NCBI GenBank assembly: GCA_013339895.1
Contig: JABACO010000017.1
Span: forward strand, 5,022,750 to 5,086,749
Origin: Ephydatia muelleri
Taxonomy: Eukaryota; Porifera; Demospongiae; Spongillida; Spongillidae
DNA: 64,000 nucleotides
Direction of reading: 5' to 3'
Shown here: piece after piece, positions 35,854 through 47,600 of the stretch
How positions within the stretch are numbered: position 1 is the stretch's first letter
Layout: the number at the start of each line of letters is the position of its first letter
Notes under the pieces: generated by a model
Seen by the model: only the letters and a program-made list of their open reading frames with translations
The model's database searches: none
Told to the model about the DNA's origin: nothing
Program-made: the position numbers and the translations under genes

Positions 35854-36698
35854 AGCAGGATGTTCGGGGGCTAGATTCAAAAAGGAGCCCCAACCCGCTC
35901 ACCGTGTTCTTAAAAAGCTATGAACGTATGGCATACGTAGGTGAACCACGCGCGTGCAAAAGTACGCAATACTACTTGCAGCAATAGTTATGTGACTTGA
36001 AACGTAGAGCGTCCTGTAGACTAGTATGTGTTTATAATCGCTATCGTTTTGTACAATTAAACAGCGCAATCATTGCTCTTTTTCAATGTAACGAATATGT
36101 AATATATAAGTGTTACTCCGTACTTTACTGTCCATCCAAAACACTATAATGCATCGTGCACTAACACACTGATATTTGTTTTTGTACATGTACCATCACT
36201 GTGAAAAAAAGAAACTATACTACTTGTGTATTCAGACTGTTTACAAGCTATTATACACCAATGAGTATACCCTGGTTATACTCCTTTCGTGTTAACATAA
36301 ATATACTGTTAGTTTTACTGCATGAAATATACTGTATGCGTATAACCACGTTGTTGTATCATCGCCTGTATACATGATTCAGTATAACAGTGATATATGT
36401 GCCGTTTTATGGCTATAGTATTCGGTGAGTTTTTGTACAGTTATTATATGATGAAATTAACTACTCTGGCGTTGTACATACAGCCACTTATACTTTGTTT
36501 TACAGCGGTGGCCCACATAATGTGATGGGTATAAATGTATGGTTTAGTCAAAACAAGAATACATAAGTGCTGAAATGCTTTGACAAAAATATGTAACAGA
36601 GCTAGAAAAAGTCACTAGTTATCGGTGCAGTGAGGCTAATTAATTGTATCCACCACATAAATCTTAATAGTTATTTGTGCACATATCAGTGTTTAATG
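35854..36698. other. AT-rich intergenic spacer
   Basis: No gene. Clusters of GTATAAC/TATACTG motifs occur (36240-36400), similar to those near 46470-46570. Confidence 0.4.
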
Positions 36699-36759
36699 CT
36701 CATCAATAGGATGTGATGAGTCCGAACACGAAGGCTGCTGAAATAGCACGGGTATTGAG
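36699..36759 (+). ncRNA. Possible decayed hammerhead ribozyme-like fold
   Basis: The string GTGATGAGTCC, then GAACAC, then GAAGG (36713-36734) resembles the hammerhead core (CUGAUGA ... GAAA). The following TGCTGAAATAGCA is a 4-bp hairpin, and an outer stem can form between CTC(AT)CAATA (36699-36708) and TATTGAG (36753-36759). Two core positions differ from canonical (G for C at the start, GAAG for GAAA), and stem II is only 2 bp, so it would not be expected to cleave. It may be chance. Confidence 0.2.
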
Positions 36760-36791
36760 TATTTTGTTACATTTTTGTGTGTTTTTATTCA

Positions 36792-37654
36792 TATGGGACA
36801 GTTTCCGCGAAAATTGCCCCACGGATATATTATAAAATGTTATAAAAATGCATCGCGGGTGAATCGCTATAACTTCCCAACGGTTAACGCTATCGACCTC
36901 CTATTTACAACACTTCATACTACACCATTTCACTACGGGGAAACTTATTTTGGGGCCTTGCACTAGTTCCTTGCTGATGCTACGAAGTCCGATACCCCAT
37001 GGGGTTCAAAACCGTCACATCTTCAGCTAGGAGAGTTTAAATCGCTTCAAATTCCGTATGTACATACAGGGGTCCTGTTGCTATTGATGTGTTCAGTTCG
37101 TTAATTTTTACTCTATCCGTCACGGAGATACAGCTGTGCAAAGTTAATGCACATTTCCCGCTCGATTGCACCATTTTTGCATGCAACCCGTGTTCCATTC
37201 TCCCAATCCACAATAAATTTTGATAACTTCTTTGTTCCGCCCATTTCTCCCTTAAACTAAGCTAGCCGTTCCCAACTGTTTTTGTCTCACTCAGGCAGTG
37301 AGTTTATGCGGGAAAGTTAAAAGAAGAAGAACGCTGCTCAGTTCCAGACGATCGTACCAAATTAACGGACCCCAAGTGAATATAACCTTGCGCCTCCCAC
37401 GTCGCCGGCAGTATTCAAAACGGCACGCGTAAGGCTATTTGCTAGCACTCACATCATCCTCTAGTCGTGTAATAAAGCTTTCCTATTTGCCATCATCTTG
37501 CTAAAATCATCGTCTTATATCTGCCACGCCCACTCGGCTACGATTTCGGTCTCACATAGTACATGAACTCATGCTGGCTCACACTTGTGCACACACTTGC
37601 ATTGTTGTGTACATGGCCCTGTACACTATCGTATGGCATATTTTCTTATACACA

Positions 37655-37746
<92 letters not shown>

Positions 37747-37905
37747 ATGTACAGCGTACTTGCACACACCAGTTATACATGTGGCAAGCAATACACCTGT
37801 CTGATGATAGTACAAACACTCTCACTCACAAACATTGTCACATGCACAAGTACATGTATTCTATTCAATTCAGCTGATTGCATTTCAATTTGTGTACCAA
37901 GCTTG
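36792..37905 (+). repeat. Left arm of the giant foldback element
   Basis: Contains, in order, terminus, TGCATCGCG/AATCGCTATAACTTCC block, palindromic CCCCATGGGG (36987-36996), a GTTCGTTAATTTTTACTCTA block, a unique segment and CA microsatellite. Shared with the short MITEs over the first about 360 bp. Apparent direction relative to any gene is unknown. Confidence 0.85.
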
Positions 37906-40024
37906 CATAAAACACACATGCACAGGCACACACACACACACATGACATACACACAGACACACAAATGCACACACAGACACACTAACACATGACATACACA
38001 CACAGACACACTAACGCACACACACATACACACACAGACACACAAATGCACACACAGACACACTAACGCACACACACATACACACATGACATACACACAG
38101 ACGCATACAAACACACACAGACACACTAACGCACACACACATACACACATGACATACACACAGACGCATACAAACACACACAGACACACTAACGCACACA
38201 CACACACTCACACAGACACACACACACAGGCACACACAGACACACAAATGCACACAGACACACTAACGCACACACACACAAACGCACACAGACACACACA
38301 CATGACATACACAGACGCATACAAACACACACACACACTAACGCACACACACACACTAACGCATACACACACACTAATGCACACATGACATACATACAAA
38401 CACACGCACACAGATACACAGACACACACATGGACACACAAAAAACACGACACACATATGACAAACACACACACACGCACACACATACGTACACACACAC
38501 ATGGAAATACACACTAGCACACAGACACACATGCACACACACATGCATGAAATACACACTAGCACACACAGACACACTACATACACACAGACGCATTCAA
38601 ACACACACACACAGACACACTAACGCACACACACACAAATACACACACGCACACATGACATATACACATACACACACACAGATACACTAACGCACACACA
38701 CACACACAAACGCACACAGACACACACATGACATACACACAGACGCATATAAACACACACACACACAGACACACATGGACACACAAAACACACGACACAC
38801 ATATGACAAACACACACACGCACACACACACACACACGTACACATACACACATGGAAATACACACTAGCACACACAGACACACATGCACACACACATGCA
38901 TGAAATACACACTAGCACACACATGCACACACAGACACACATGACATACACACACAGACACACTAACACACACATGACATACACACACAGACACACAAAT
39001 GCACACACAGACTGCATTTCAATTTGTGTACCAAACACACACATGCACAGGCACACACACACACATGACATACACACACAAATGCACACACAGACACACT
39101 AACGCACACACACACACAGACACACAAATGCACACACAGACACACTAATGCACACACACACACACACACACAGGCACACAGACACATGACATACACACGC
39201 AGACACACAAATGCACACACAGACACACTAACACACACACACACTAACACACACACATGACATACACTGTACACACAGACGCATACAAACACGCACACAG
39301 ACACACTAATGCGCACACACTCACACAGACACACACAGACACACTAACGCACACACACACACAAACGCACACAGACACACACATGACATACACACTGACG
39401 CATACAAACACACACACACACACACAGATACACAGACACACACATGGACACACAAAACACACGACACACATATGACAAACACACACACGCACACACACAC
39501 GTACACACACACATTGAAATACACACTAGCACACACAGACACACTATGCAGACACACATGCATGAAATACACACTAGCACACACAGGTACACACAGACAC
39601 ACATGCATACACACAGATGCATACAAACACACACACAGACACACTAACGCACACACACACACAAACGCACACACAGACACACACATGGCATACACAGACA
39701 CATACAAAAAAACACACACACACTAACACACACACAGACACACACATGACATACACACAGACGCATACAAACACACACATGACATACACACAGACGCATA
39801 CAAACACACACACACAGATACACAGACACACACATGGACACACAAAACACACGACACACACATATACAAACACACACACACACATGCACACACACGGAAA
39901 TACACAGTAGCACACACAGACACACAGGCACACACGAAATACACAGACACACACATGAGACAGTCACACAAAACACTCAGACACACACATGCACCAACAC
40001 ACACAGGAACATACACACACGACA

Positions 40025-40062
<38 letters not shown>

Positions 40063-40280
40063 CACACAAGCACACACAGACACACACACGAAATATATAC
40101 ACTCACGAAATACACAGACACACACACAGAATCACACAGACACGCAGACTTGCACACAGACTCGCACACACAAAATACATATAGACACACATGCACAGAC
40201 ACAACAGACACACACTCACAGATACACACACAATACACACAGACTCGCACATGTGCACAGACACGTGTTACACAAAGCAC
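37906..40280 (+). repeat. CA-rich array with higher-order structure
   Basis: About 2.4 kb of ACACAC with regular interruptions (GACATACACACAGACGCATA, ACTAACGCACACA). A longer module starting ATGGACACACAAAACACACG recurs near 38430, 38774, 39444 and 39834. The edge sequence GCATTTCAATTTGTGTACCA (37878) recurs at 39014, so the array grew by copying blocks that include its own border. Almost no T-rich CA complement appears: strand asymmetry is strong. Confidence 0.9.
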
Positions 40281-40742
40281 ACACTGTTTTTCATGTGGAA
40301 AAAAACAGTAGTGCTCTCTGATAATGATGGTACACACATTTTCTCTCACTGAATGCCTTCTTTGCACATGCATTTTTGATCTATCCATTGAACAGCTCAT
40401 GAGACCATGAGACATGTCTACACATGTAGGTACATGTAGCAACGTGTACACTGTAGTGTCATAGGAGTGGTCCTTTATGCATACATTGTGTCCTTATAGG
40501 ACTGTCCCCTGACACAAGGGACAGTCATACATGTAAGGATATGCCATGGTTTGCTAACAAGCTCAAGAGGCTTCTGTTTATCTTGAGTGCTTGTGGAATG
40601 ATGAATATTGCTATCCATTGTGTCTGTGTAAACTTACCATGGCCCTGACCTACCGCAATCAGCAATGATAGGGTAATTCATCGCCAGCAGACCATCGCCC
40701 TTCATAAAAAACTGCGTGGTACATCCTTCTAGAAGAGGCAGC

Positions 40743-40825
40743 CTTAGTCTCGTACCCAGACCCAGATTCCCAACAGCTGCGGGTGGCGCAGCTGTTGGGA
40801 ATCTGGTTCTGGGTACGAGACTAAG
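40743..40825. repeat. 83-bp hairpin in the element centre
   Basis: CTTAGTCTCGTACCCAGACC and its complement ending CGAGACTAAG; arms about 38 bp with one or two mismatches around GGGT. Shares TCTCGT(T/A)CCCAGACC with sequences at 13974-13992 and in the 11.4 and 11.8 kb tandem repeat. Confidence 0.9.
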
Positions 40826-41221
40826 AGCACACTGTACTAATTTTTATGTGTAAATTAAATGACTACTCGTAGAAGGCACTACATACTTTGTACTTATGGT
40901 GAGGAACAGCAATCTGAGTTCATGTACACTCGTTTAATTCGCTGCATTCAATTAGTACGACATGGGACACACAACATTGTGCTGATGAAAACAGTAGGCC
41001 TGTGAGACCTGCGATGGTACAGTGTACCTCCCTTATCGTTGCAGATCGTGGTAGGTCAGGTAAGTTTACACGGACATATCGATAGCAAGCTAGTAACGAT
41101 ATTCATTATACTGTACTCCGAAAAGGCTTTTTTACAGGTCAGACGAGCACTTGTACAGAGTGCTAGATGAGAGAAGAGTATACGTCTGCTTGCAACAATA
41201 CAGAGGAAACACACAGAGATT

Positions 41222-41264
<43 letters not shown>

Positions 41265-41430
41265 TCAGGATGTACAGACGCATTTGCACAACATATACAC
41301 ATGCATCAGGGTGTGTGAACCAACATGAGGCATGTTCATGTACTCTGTGTGAGCTAAATATTGTATGGGCAAAGAGAGACTCAAGTCTCTGCAACTGGTA
41401 CACAAGCCACCTAGCTGAGTAGTGGAGGCA

Positions 41431-41607
41431 TAAAGGCCGGCATACACGGGGCGACTTCCTGCCGACTTGTCGCATGCAACTCGAATGAATATGGGTAAAA
41501 GTTCCGTAATTGTTTAGTTTACTGATGGTTTGCGGAACATTTGTCCATATTCATTTGAGTTGCATGCGACAAATCGGCAGGAAGTCGCCCCGTGTATGCC
41601 GACCTTA
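41431..41607. repeat. 177-bp hairpin MITE in the element centre
   Basis: AAGGCCGGCATACACGGGGC and its complement GCCCCGTGTATGCCGACCTT bound arms of about 60 bp with 2-3 mismatches. It is absent at the equivalent place in the colinear relic, so it is a later nested insertion. Confidence 0.85.
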
Positions 41608-42120
41608 AAGAATGATAAGAAGTTGTTCAAGGATCAAGGATTTTGCCAAACAAGAAAGCTTTATTACACAATTGTACTTAACTACAAAAAGATGGATGTG
41701 AGTGTGTAAGAACTTAAAGTCTTATGCACGTTGCTGCAGGGACCCTCCACACACACACACCACAATTTTTGGCCAACTGTGTAAATCTCATCAAGGAATG
41801 ATAGCCGACAACAACTTTTTCGATGACAACATCGTACGCATCATGATTAAAAATAAATTCGTGCATCTCTACATGTAGACTTGTATATTTAATTATTCAT
41901 TTTGCTCAAAAGAAATCAGCCAGCCCCCCCACACACACACACACTTTTTAATATTGTACCATGGGGCCCAGTGCTGTGGTGAATACAGTGATATACTTTG
42001 CCACATGCATACAGTGGTACGGGACACCAATCCTATGGGGGCTGAGGACCAATTCTTTGGGAGTATATGACATAGAGCTCGCACTTTAGAGACGGTACAT
42101 ACACACAGGTACATGTAGCT

Positions 42121-43140
42121 ACATGTGTGTCTGTATATGTGTGTGTCTGTGTGTATGTCGTGTGTGTATCTGTGTGTCCATGTCGTGTGTGTATCTGTGT
42201 GTCCATGTGTGTGCATGTGTGTCTCTGTGTGTGTCTATTTCGTGTGTGTGTCTATATGTGTATGAGTCTGTGTGCATGTATGTCTGTGTGCGTATCTGTG
42301 TGCGTATCTGTGTATTTCATGTGTGTGTCTGTAGGTGTGTTTGTGTATTTCGTGTGTGTGTCTTTGTGTGCTTGTGTGTCTGTGTCTGTTGTGTGTGTAT
42401 GGCATGTGTGTATCTTGTGTGTGCGTGTGTGTGTCTGTGCATGTGTGTGCGTCTGCATGTGTGTGTCTGTGCATGTGTGTGTCTATGCTTGTGTGTCCAT
42501 GTGTGCCCACGTCTGTGTGTCTGTCTGTCGTGTATGAGTCTGTGTGTATGTCGTGTGTGTGTCTGTGTATTTCATGTGCATGTCTGTGTGTGTGTCTCTG
42601 TGCATGTCTGTGTGTGTCTGTGTCTGTGTATGTGTCTGTCATGTCAGAGTGTGTTGTGTGGGTCTATGCGTGCCTGTGTGTGTGTGTCTGTGTGTGCGTC
42701 TGTGTGTGTGTGTCTGTGCATGCCTGCATGTGTCTGTGTGTATGTGTCTGTGTCTGTGTGAGTGTCTGTGTGTGTGTGTGTGTGTCTGTGTGTGTGCGTC
42801 TGTGTGTGTGTGTGTCTGTGTGTGTCTGTGTGTGTGTCTGTGTGTATGTTGTGTGTGTGTCTATGTGTGTGTGTGTCTGTGTGTGTGTGCGTCTGTGTAT
42901 GTGTCTCTGTGTGTGTGTCTCTGTGTGTGTGTGTCTGTGTGTATGTTGTGTGTGTGTCTATGTGTGTGTGTCTGTGTGTGTGTGTCTGTGTGTGTGTGTC
43001 TGTGTGTTGTGTGTGTGTCCATGTGTACCTGTGTGTCCGTGTCCGTATGTGTGTGTGTTTGTGGGTGTATGTCATGTGTGTGTCTGTGTATCTATATGTT
43101 GTGTGTGAGCGTTTTTGCATGTGTATTGCCACATTTATAC
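42121..43140 (+). repeat. TG-rich array with higher-order structure
   Basis: About 1 kb of TGTGTG with TGTCTGTGTG and TGTATGTCGTGTG units, the opposite strand composition of the CA array. Less than half the length of the left array, so the arrays expanded unequally. Confidence 0.9.
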
Positions 43141-43224
43141 AGTGGTGTGTGTGTGCAAGTGTGCAATGTTTGTGTACATTTAGAATACCAGATGGGGACA
43201 CAATGTATTCAATCCTTGGAGACA

Positions 43225-43421
43225 CGATACATGTACAGAAAGCTTGGTACACAAATTTACATAGAATCAGTGGTCTGTACAGGCAAGCACAAGTACAGTT
43301 GAATTGAATAGAATACATGTGCATGTGACAATGTTTGTGAGTGAAAGTGTTTGTACCATCATCAGACAGGTGTATTGCTTTGCCACATGTATAACTGGTT
43401 TGTGCAAGTATGCTGTACATG

Positions 43422-43494
<73 letters not shown>

Positions 43495-44373
43495 TGTATA
43501 AGAAAATATGCCATACGATAGTGTACAGGGCCATGTACGCAACAATGCAAGTGTGTGCACAAGTGTGAGCCAGCATGAGTTCATGTACTATGTGTGAGCT
43601 GAAAGTTGTGTGAGACCGAAATCGTAGCCGAGTGGGCGTGGCAGATATAAGACGATGATTTTAGCAAGATGATGGCAAATAGGAAAGCTTTATTACACGA
43701 CTAGAGGATGATGTGAGTGCTAGCAAATAGCCTTACGCGTGCCGTTTTGAATACTGCCGGCGACGTGGGAGGCGCAAGGTTATATTCACTTGGGGTCCGT
43801 TAATTTGGTACGATCGTCTGGAACTGAGCAGCGTTCTTCTTCTTTTAACTTTCCCGCATAAACTCACTGCCTGAGTGAGACAAAAACAGTTGGGAACGGC
43901 TAGCTTAGTTTAAGGGAGAAATGGGCGGAACAAAGAAGTTATCAAAATTTATTGTGGATTGGGAGAATGGAACACGGGTTGCATGCAAAAATGATGCAAT
44001 CGAGCGGGAAATGTGCATTAACTTTGCACAGCTGTATCTCCGTGACGGATAGAGTAAAAATTAACGAACTGAACACATCAATAGCAACAGGACCCCTGTA
44101 TGTACATACGGAATTTGAAGCGATTTAAACTCTCCTAGCTGAAGATGTGACGGTTTTGAACCCCATGGGGTATCGGACTTCGTAGCATCAGCAAGGAACT
44201 AGTGCAAGGCCCCAAAATAAGTTTCTCCGTAGTGAAATGGTGTAGTATGAAGTGTTGTAAATAGGAGGTCGATAGCGTTAACCGTTGGGAAGTTATAGCG
44301 ATTCACCCGCGATGCATTTTTATAACATTTTATAATATATCCGTGGGGCAATTTTCGCGGAAACTGTCCCATA
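43225..44373 (+). repeat. Right arm of the giant foldback element
   Basis: Reverse complement of 36792-37905 through the TG tract (43431-43488), the unique segment and terminal blocks. Differences from the left arm are sparse near the ends and increase toward the arrays near 43225-43300. Confidence 0.85.
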
Positions 44374-44658
44374 TAATTATTGTATTATGATATGGCAAAT
44401 TTGCTGCTACACAATTAGGATTGCAAAAGAAAACTAAGGACCATATTGACCATTTAAGACTTATATTGAATCATGATTGCGTGCTGGGCCGATTATAGAC
44501 AGGGCATTGTATTATGGAACTGCATAACATAATCAACTCGAAATATGATTTTTTTTAAACATAATTCTCGTTGGTATTACTGTAATCTGGTTCGACGATA
44601 GAAGTAGCATCATGCTGCAAGTATTCACATTGGTCGTCACCGGTGCTTACCACTACCT
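44374..44658. other. Intergenic
   Basis: AT-rich, nothing recognised. Confidence 0.4.
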
Positions 44659-44859
44659 CTATTTCATCTTCTGAGGAGCTGGATTCTGTGCTTCATCGTT
44701 GCATAAAGTGAGTTCTTCATCGTCAGGTCGAAAGCAATCGTAGTCAATAAATTCAGATATTGTGCGGGCCACAGATTCCGAGCAGGTAACTTGATCAGGT
44801 AATTTCGGTTAGAACAGACCCCTGGTATCATATGAAGACGACTCAGCATCTGATGGCAT
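44659..44859 (-). pseudogene. Acidic coding-like fragment with one internal stop
   Basis: On the minus strand, an ATG at 44859 opens MPSDAESSSYDTRGLF, then TAA, and the same frame continues SESVARTISEFIDYDC and RPDDEELTLCNDEAQN to a stop at 44661. Composition (Ser/Asp/Glu-rich with few hydrophobics) looks like a real protein N-terminus. The internal stop suggests a pseudogene, or an intron I could not define. It points away from the gene at 45183, about 320 bp apart. Confidence 0.3.
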
Positions 44860-44916
44860 CACACTTGAAACATTCGTCGTATTAGTCTGCACGTAATTAT
44901 TAAAGCTTAAACATCC

Positions 44917-44929
44917 TGCGCATGCGCAG
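44917..44929. promoter_or_regulatory. NRF1-like palindromic site
   Basis: TGCGCATGCGCAG is a match to the GCGCATGCGC core of NRF1/ewg sites, common in animal promoters. It lies 254 bp before the ATG at 45183 and 58 bp from the minus-strand ATG at 44859, consistent with a shared promoter. Confidence 0.45.
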
Positions 44930-45182
44930 TTCACTACAGCTGCTGTTCGGCACCCACTGGAACGCCACACTTGCCATCGGCCAAGAGAAGCTTGATGAAC
45001 AGTGAATCAGATTCTCCAGAGTACTGGCCTGTGTCAGGCGCCGAATCCTTTGTGGTTCAGGGCCACCTCAGAGCAGATTGCCAGCTGCGAGTTGCAGAGA
45101 TTCGCAGTGGCTTCCAGGTCAGTCCTTGCCGCTTATACAGCCTACAACTAGTGCAAGTTCCTTGGCGGTTGCTCAGGCAGAT

Positions 45183-46146
45183 ATGGCCGAGTTCTATGCT
45201 AGTGACCTGGCTAAAATCAGCGAAAGCATAGCAACCGCACTAAAAAGGCTGGACAGATTGGAAGAAGCAATGAGGACTCTTCAAGAGCAAGTGCAAGCCT
45301 CTCGGCCGTCTAGTGCAATGAAAAGCCCTACAACCAAGCGAAGTAGACGAACAGCCTTGTCACTTCAGGTGAGTTATCTATATATAGGCAGTGGGTATAA
45401 GCAGTCTTGAATAAAGATTTCACAGCCACATACTTTCGTTAGAGTAAAATCAGAAGAGTCCACAAATCGTTCAACAAAGAAAAACAGCTGAGACCGCACG
45501 AAGCGTAAGTTTTATTTTACCGCTGAACGTTACATTTACACGGTACCGTAATCAAGTATGACCAGCGAACACAATTCAGACGTTGTGAAGCAGATAACAA
45601 AGGAAATAGGAGGTTCTATGTATTCTGAGCACGAAATTCAAGGTGAGGAGTTTTTTAAAAGTAGTTTTTCAGAGTATATATTCCGTGACCATTTTACACT
45701 ATATAAGTGGGCATATCGACCTATCGGCGAACCCTGAAAAGAGCTATTTCTATTTCTACCGCTTCAAGTCGAAGTGAAGCTAACAAAAGGCTTGTACGTT
45801 CTAGGCAGCAAAGAGTAAGTTTAGTCGCAATTTGCGTTCTATAATTTATACGTATAATAACGTTGCAAAGTTGTGGGAACGTCGCTCGAAAGTATTGCTG
45901 GCCACAGAGAAGGAGAAATGGCAGCTTATGCAACCAACCATGATGAGCGAAGAAGAAGATGAAGGAGATGGAAGAATAAGCATCAGAAAGCCTGATTGGA
46001 GATCTGAAGAGCTGAACGAATGGATTAGCGAGCTTGACGCACGAGCCAGCTCAATATCAAAATCCGCAAGGAAGGTGCGAGTGCCAGGATATCCACTTAG
46101 AGTTCCTCCACCGACGGGATTGCCAGCTTGGATGATACGAACTTAA
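45183..46146 (+). CDS. Compact 5-exon gene of unrecognised function, 238 aa
   Basis: Exons are 45183-45368, 45443-45504, 45557-45642, 45708-45814 and 45871-46146. Introns are 74, 52, 65 and 56 bp, all GT-AG, and the frame closes exactly (717 bp with stop). Exon 1 begins at an ATG in a fair context and encodes a coiled coil (ISESIATALKRLDRLEEAMR) followed by a basic stretch (TTKRSRRTALSLQ). The middle is charged and Ser-rich (AISISTASSRSEANKRLVRS). The C-terminal third has LWERRSKVLLATEKEKWQL, MMSEEEDEGDG, then RKPDWRSEELNEWISELDAR, and a basic VPGYPLRVPPPTGLPAWM end. I recall C-termini like this in uncharacterised multi-copy proteins of sponges, but cannot name a domain. A host gene or a young intron-containing element gene are both possible. 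Exon choices are mine and need RNA support. Confidence 0.6.
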
Positions 46147-47289
46147 CTCTGTTCGTTTGTTATGTGTATTGTTATTGTCCTTTTCAACATTTATCATTAT
46201 TTGGAACTTCATACAAAAGTATACCAGTTGTAGGGGAAATATATAGTGGACAAATATACATGTATAATGTATGGAAGTGCACAAAAATAATATACAGAGA
46301 ATATACACATGTGCATGGCCCTGTAAATGGCTGTTTTACTGCTTATTATATTCAACATAACCATGTGAAAATGGGTGTTATACATGAGGCGAATCCAGAC
46401 CCCATACAATTATACTTGCCTGCAGTACATGGGACAGTTTTTGCCCCACGGATATATTATGAAAATTATAGTGACTGATAGCGACTGTTATACTCACCCT
46501 GTCCAGCATGCGTATAACCTGAGGATAACAACTGCATACTGGACGTATACTCTACGGTATAACAGGGTATTTTTCACAGTGTGCATAACCATGTAAATTC
46601 TTAAGCCCATCTCTTCCACTAGCGAAGACCCTTCTGCTGTGATGATTCTAACTGTTTTATGAGCTGACAGAGTTTTGATTGGAAATTGTATTACTACATG
46701 CAAACAATGCCATTATCACAACAAGTAATTATTAGAATGCTATAAGGTAGTTACAATGGTTGCAATATGGATTCATCAAACTGCATTATATTTGTAAAAT
46801 TATATTTTACAGACATACATCGTCCAACAATGGCTCGTGCGCCTGAGTCATTACGCCGTTCGTTCATTTGTGGCTGCATAATAACACATGATTCAGAATG
46901 AAGATGAGGAGAATAAATATTTAAGTTATCGAAGTTGGGATTATGTTTAGTCATTTGTATATTATTCTTCATAATACAGAATTATCTACAAGTATATTGT
47001 GTATATTTCTAAACAATGTATCTGTTGACAACAGATGCCTGAATGGTTATTATGTAAATGTATCTTTTTAAAAAGAGCATTTGTTAATACATGGTGTTCA
47101 CAAATGATCATTTATACTTTATTTATTTGTACAAGTACCAGCAAGCTGCTCAACGAAGTTGAAGGATTGCAACTTTTACTAGAAAAAACTGCATTGGTTA
47201 ATAAATTATCTCCTGCAACATTTTCACCCTCATCACCTGAACATGCACCCTCTGCACCAACCCACATATTTTTGCCACCATCATCTAAT
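46147..47289. other. Intergenic, with a foldback-end fragment
   Basis: ATGGGACAGTTTTTGCCCCA near 46430 resembles a deleted foldback-family terminus (family ends have TTTCCGCGAAAATTGCCCC). Plus-strand frame 47112-47319 reads KLLNEVEGLQLLLEKTALVN, then a Pro/Ser-rich tail, which could be an exon. Nothing else is recognised. Confidence 0.35.
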
Positions 47290-47319
47290 ATAAGAAGACC
47301 CACCTCAACCAATCCTTAA

Positions 47320-47600
47320 ACATTACCCTCTACAACTGCCTCACCCCACCATCTACCATCCACTTCAACCCCCTCACCTACCTACCACCTACTGTAACCC
47401 CTTCACTCCACCTACAACCGTACAGCACCCAGTGTAAGCCCTCACCATACATACTACCTACTGTAACCACCTCACCCTACCTACAACCTAAAGTACCCCC
47501 TCACCCCACTCAGCACCACTGTAAGCCCCTCACCCTTACCACCTATGATAACCCCCTCACCCCATTCAGCACCCTCAACACTCCCTACCTTACTGAAGCC
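47320..47600 (+). repeat. Pyrimidine-rich CCCCTCACC low-complexity tract
   Basis: Imperfect repeats of ACCCCCTCACCC(T/C)ACCTAC-like units of about 30-45 bp. Several short frames cross it. Confidence 0.7.

Larger units (their letters stand above)
36792..44373. mobile_element. Giant foldback element, 7.6 kb, arms over 1.1 kb
   Basis: Begins TATGGGACAGTTTCCGCGAA and ends TTCGCGGAAACTGTCCCATA. The left arm 36792 to about 37905 is complementary, with few differences, to about 43225-44373, including unique blocks such as CGCCTCCCACGTCGCCGGCA (37394) and its mate near 43755. The arms each carry a CA/TG tract at the same place (37665-37744; 43431-43488). The interior has a CA-rich array (37906-40280), a unique centre (40316-42110) and a TG-rich array (42121-43140). 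TA flanks both ends. No transposase frame is present; long frames are Thr/His or Cys/Val repeats made by the arrays. It is thus non-autonomous. The relic at 3826-5742 is colinear with part of it. Confidence 0.85.

Noticed and set aside
37906-43140. CRISPR-like regular array
   Set aside because: The units are degenerate CA/TG with no constant repeat and unique spacer pattern, and the genome is eukaryotic.
37563-43584. Many overlapping Thr/His and Cys/Val frames over CA and TG arrays
   Set aside because: Products of dinucleotide repeats; no start context, no domain, present in every frame.
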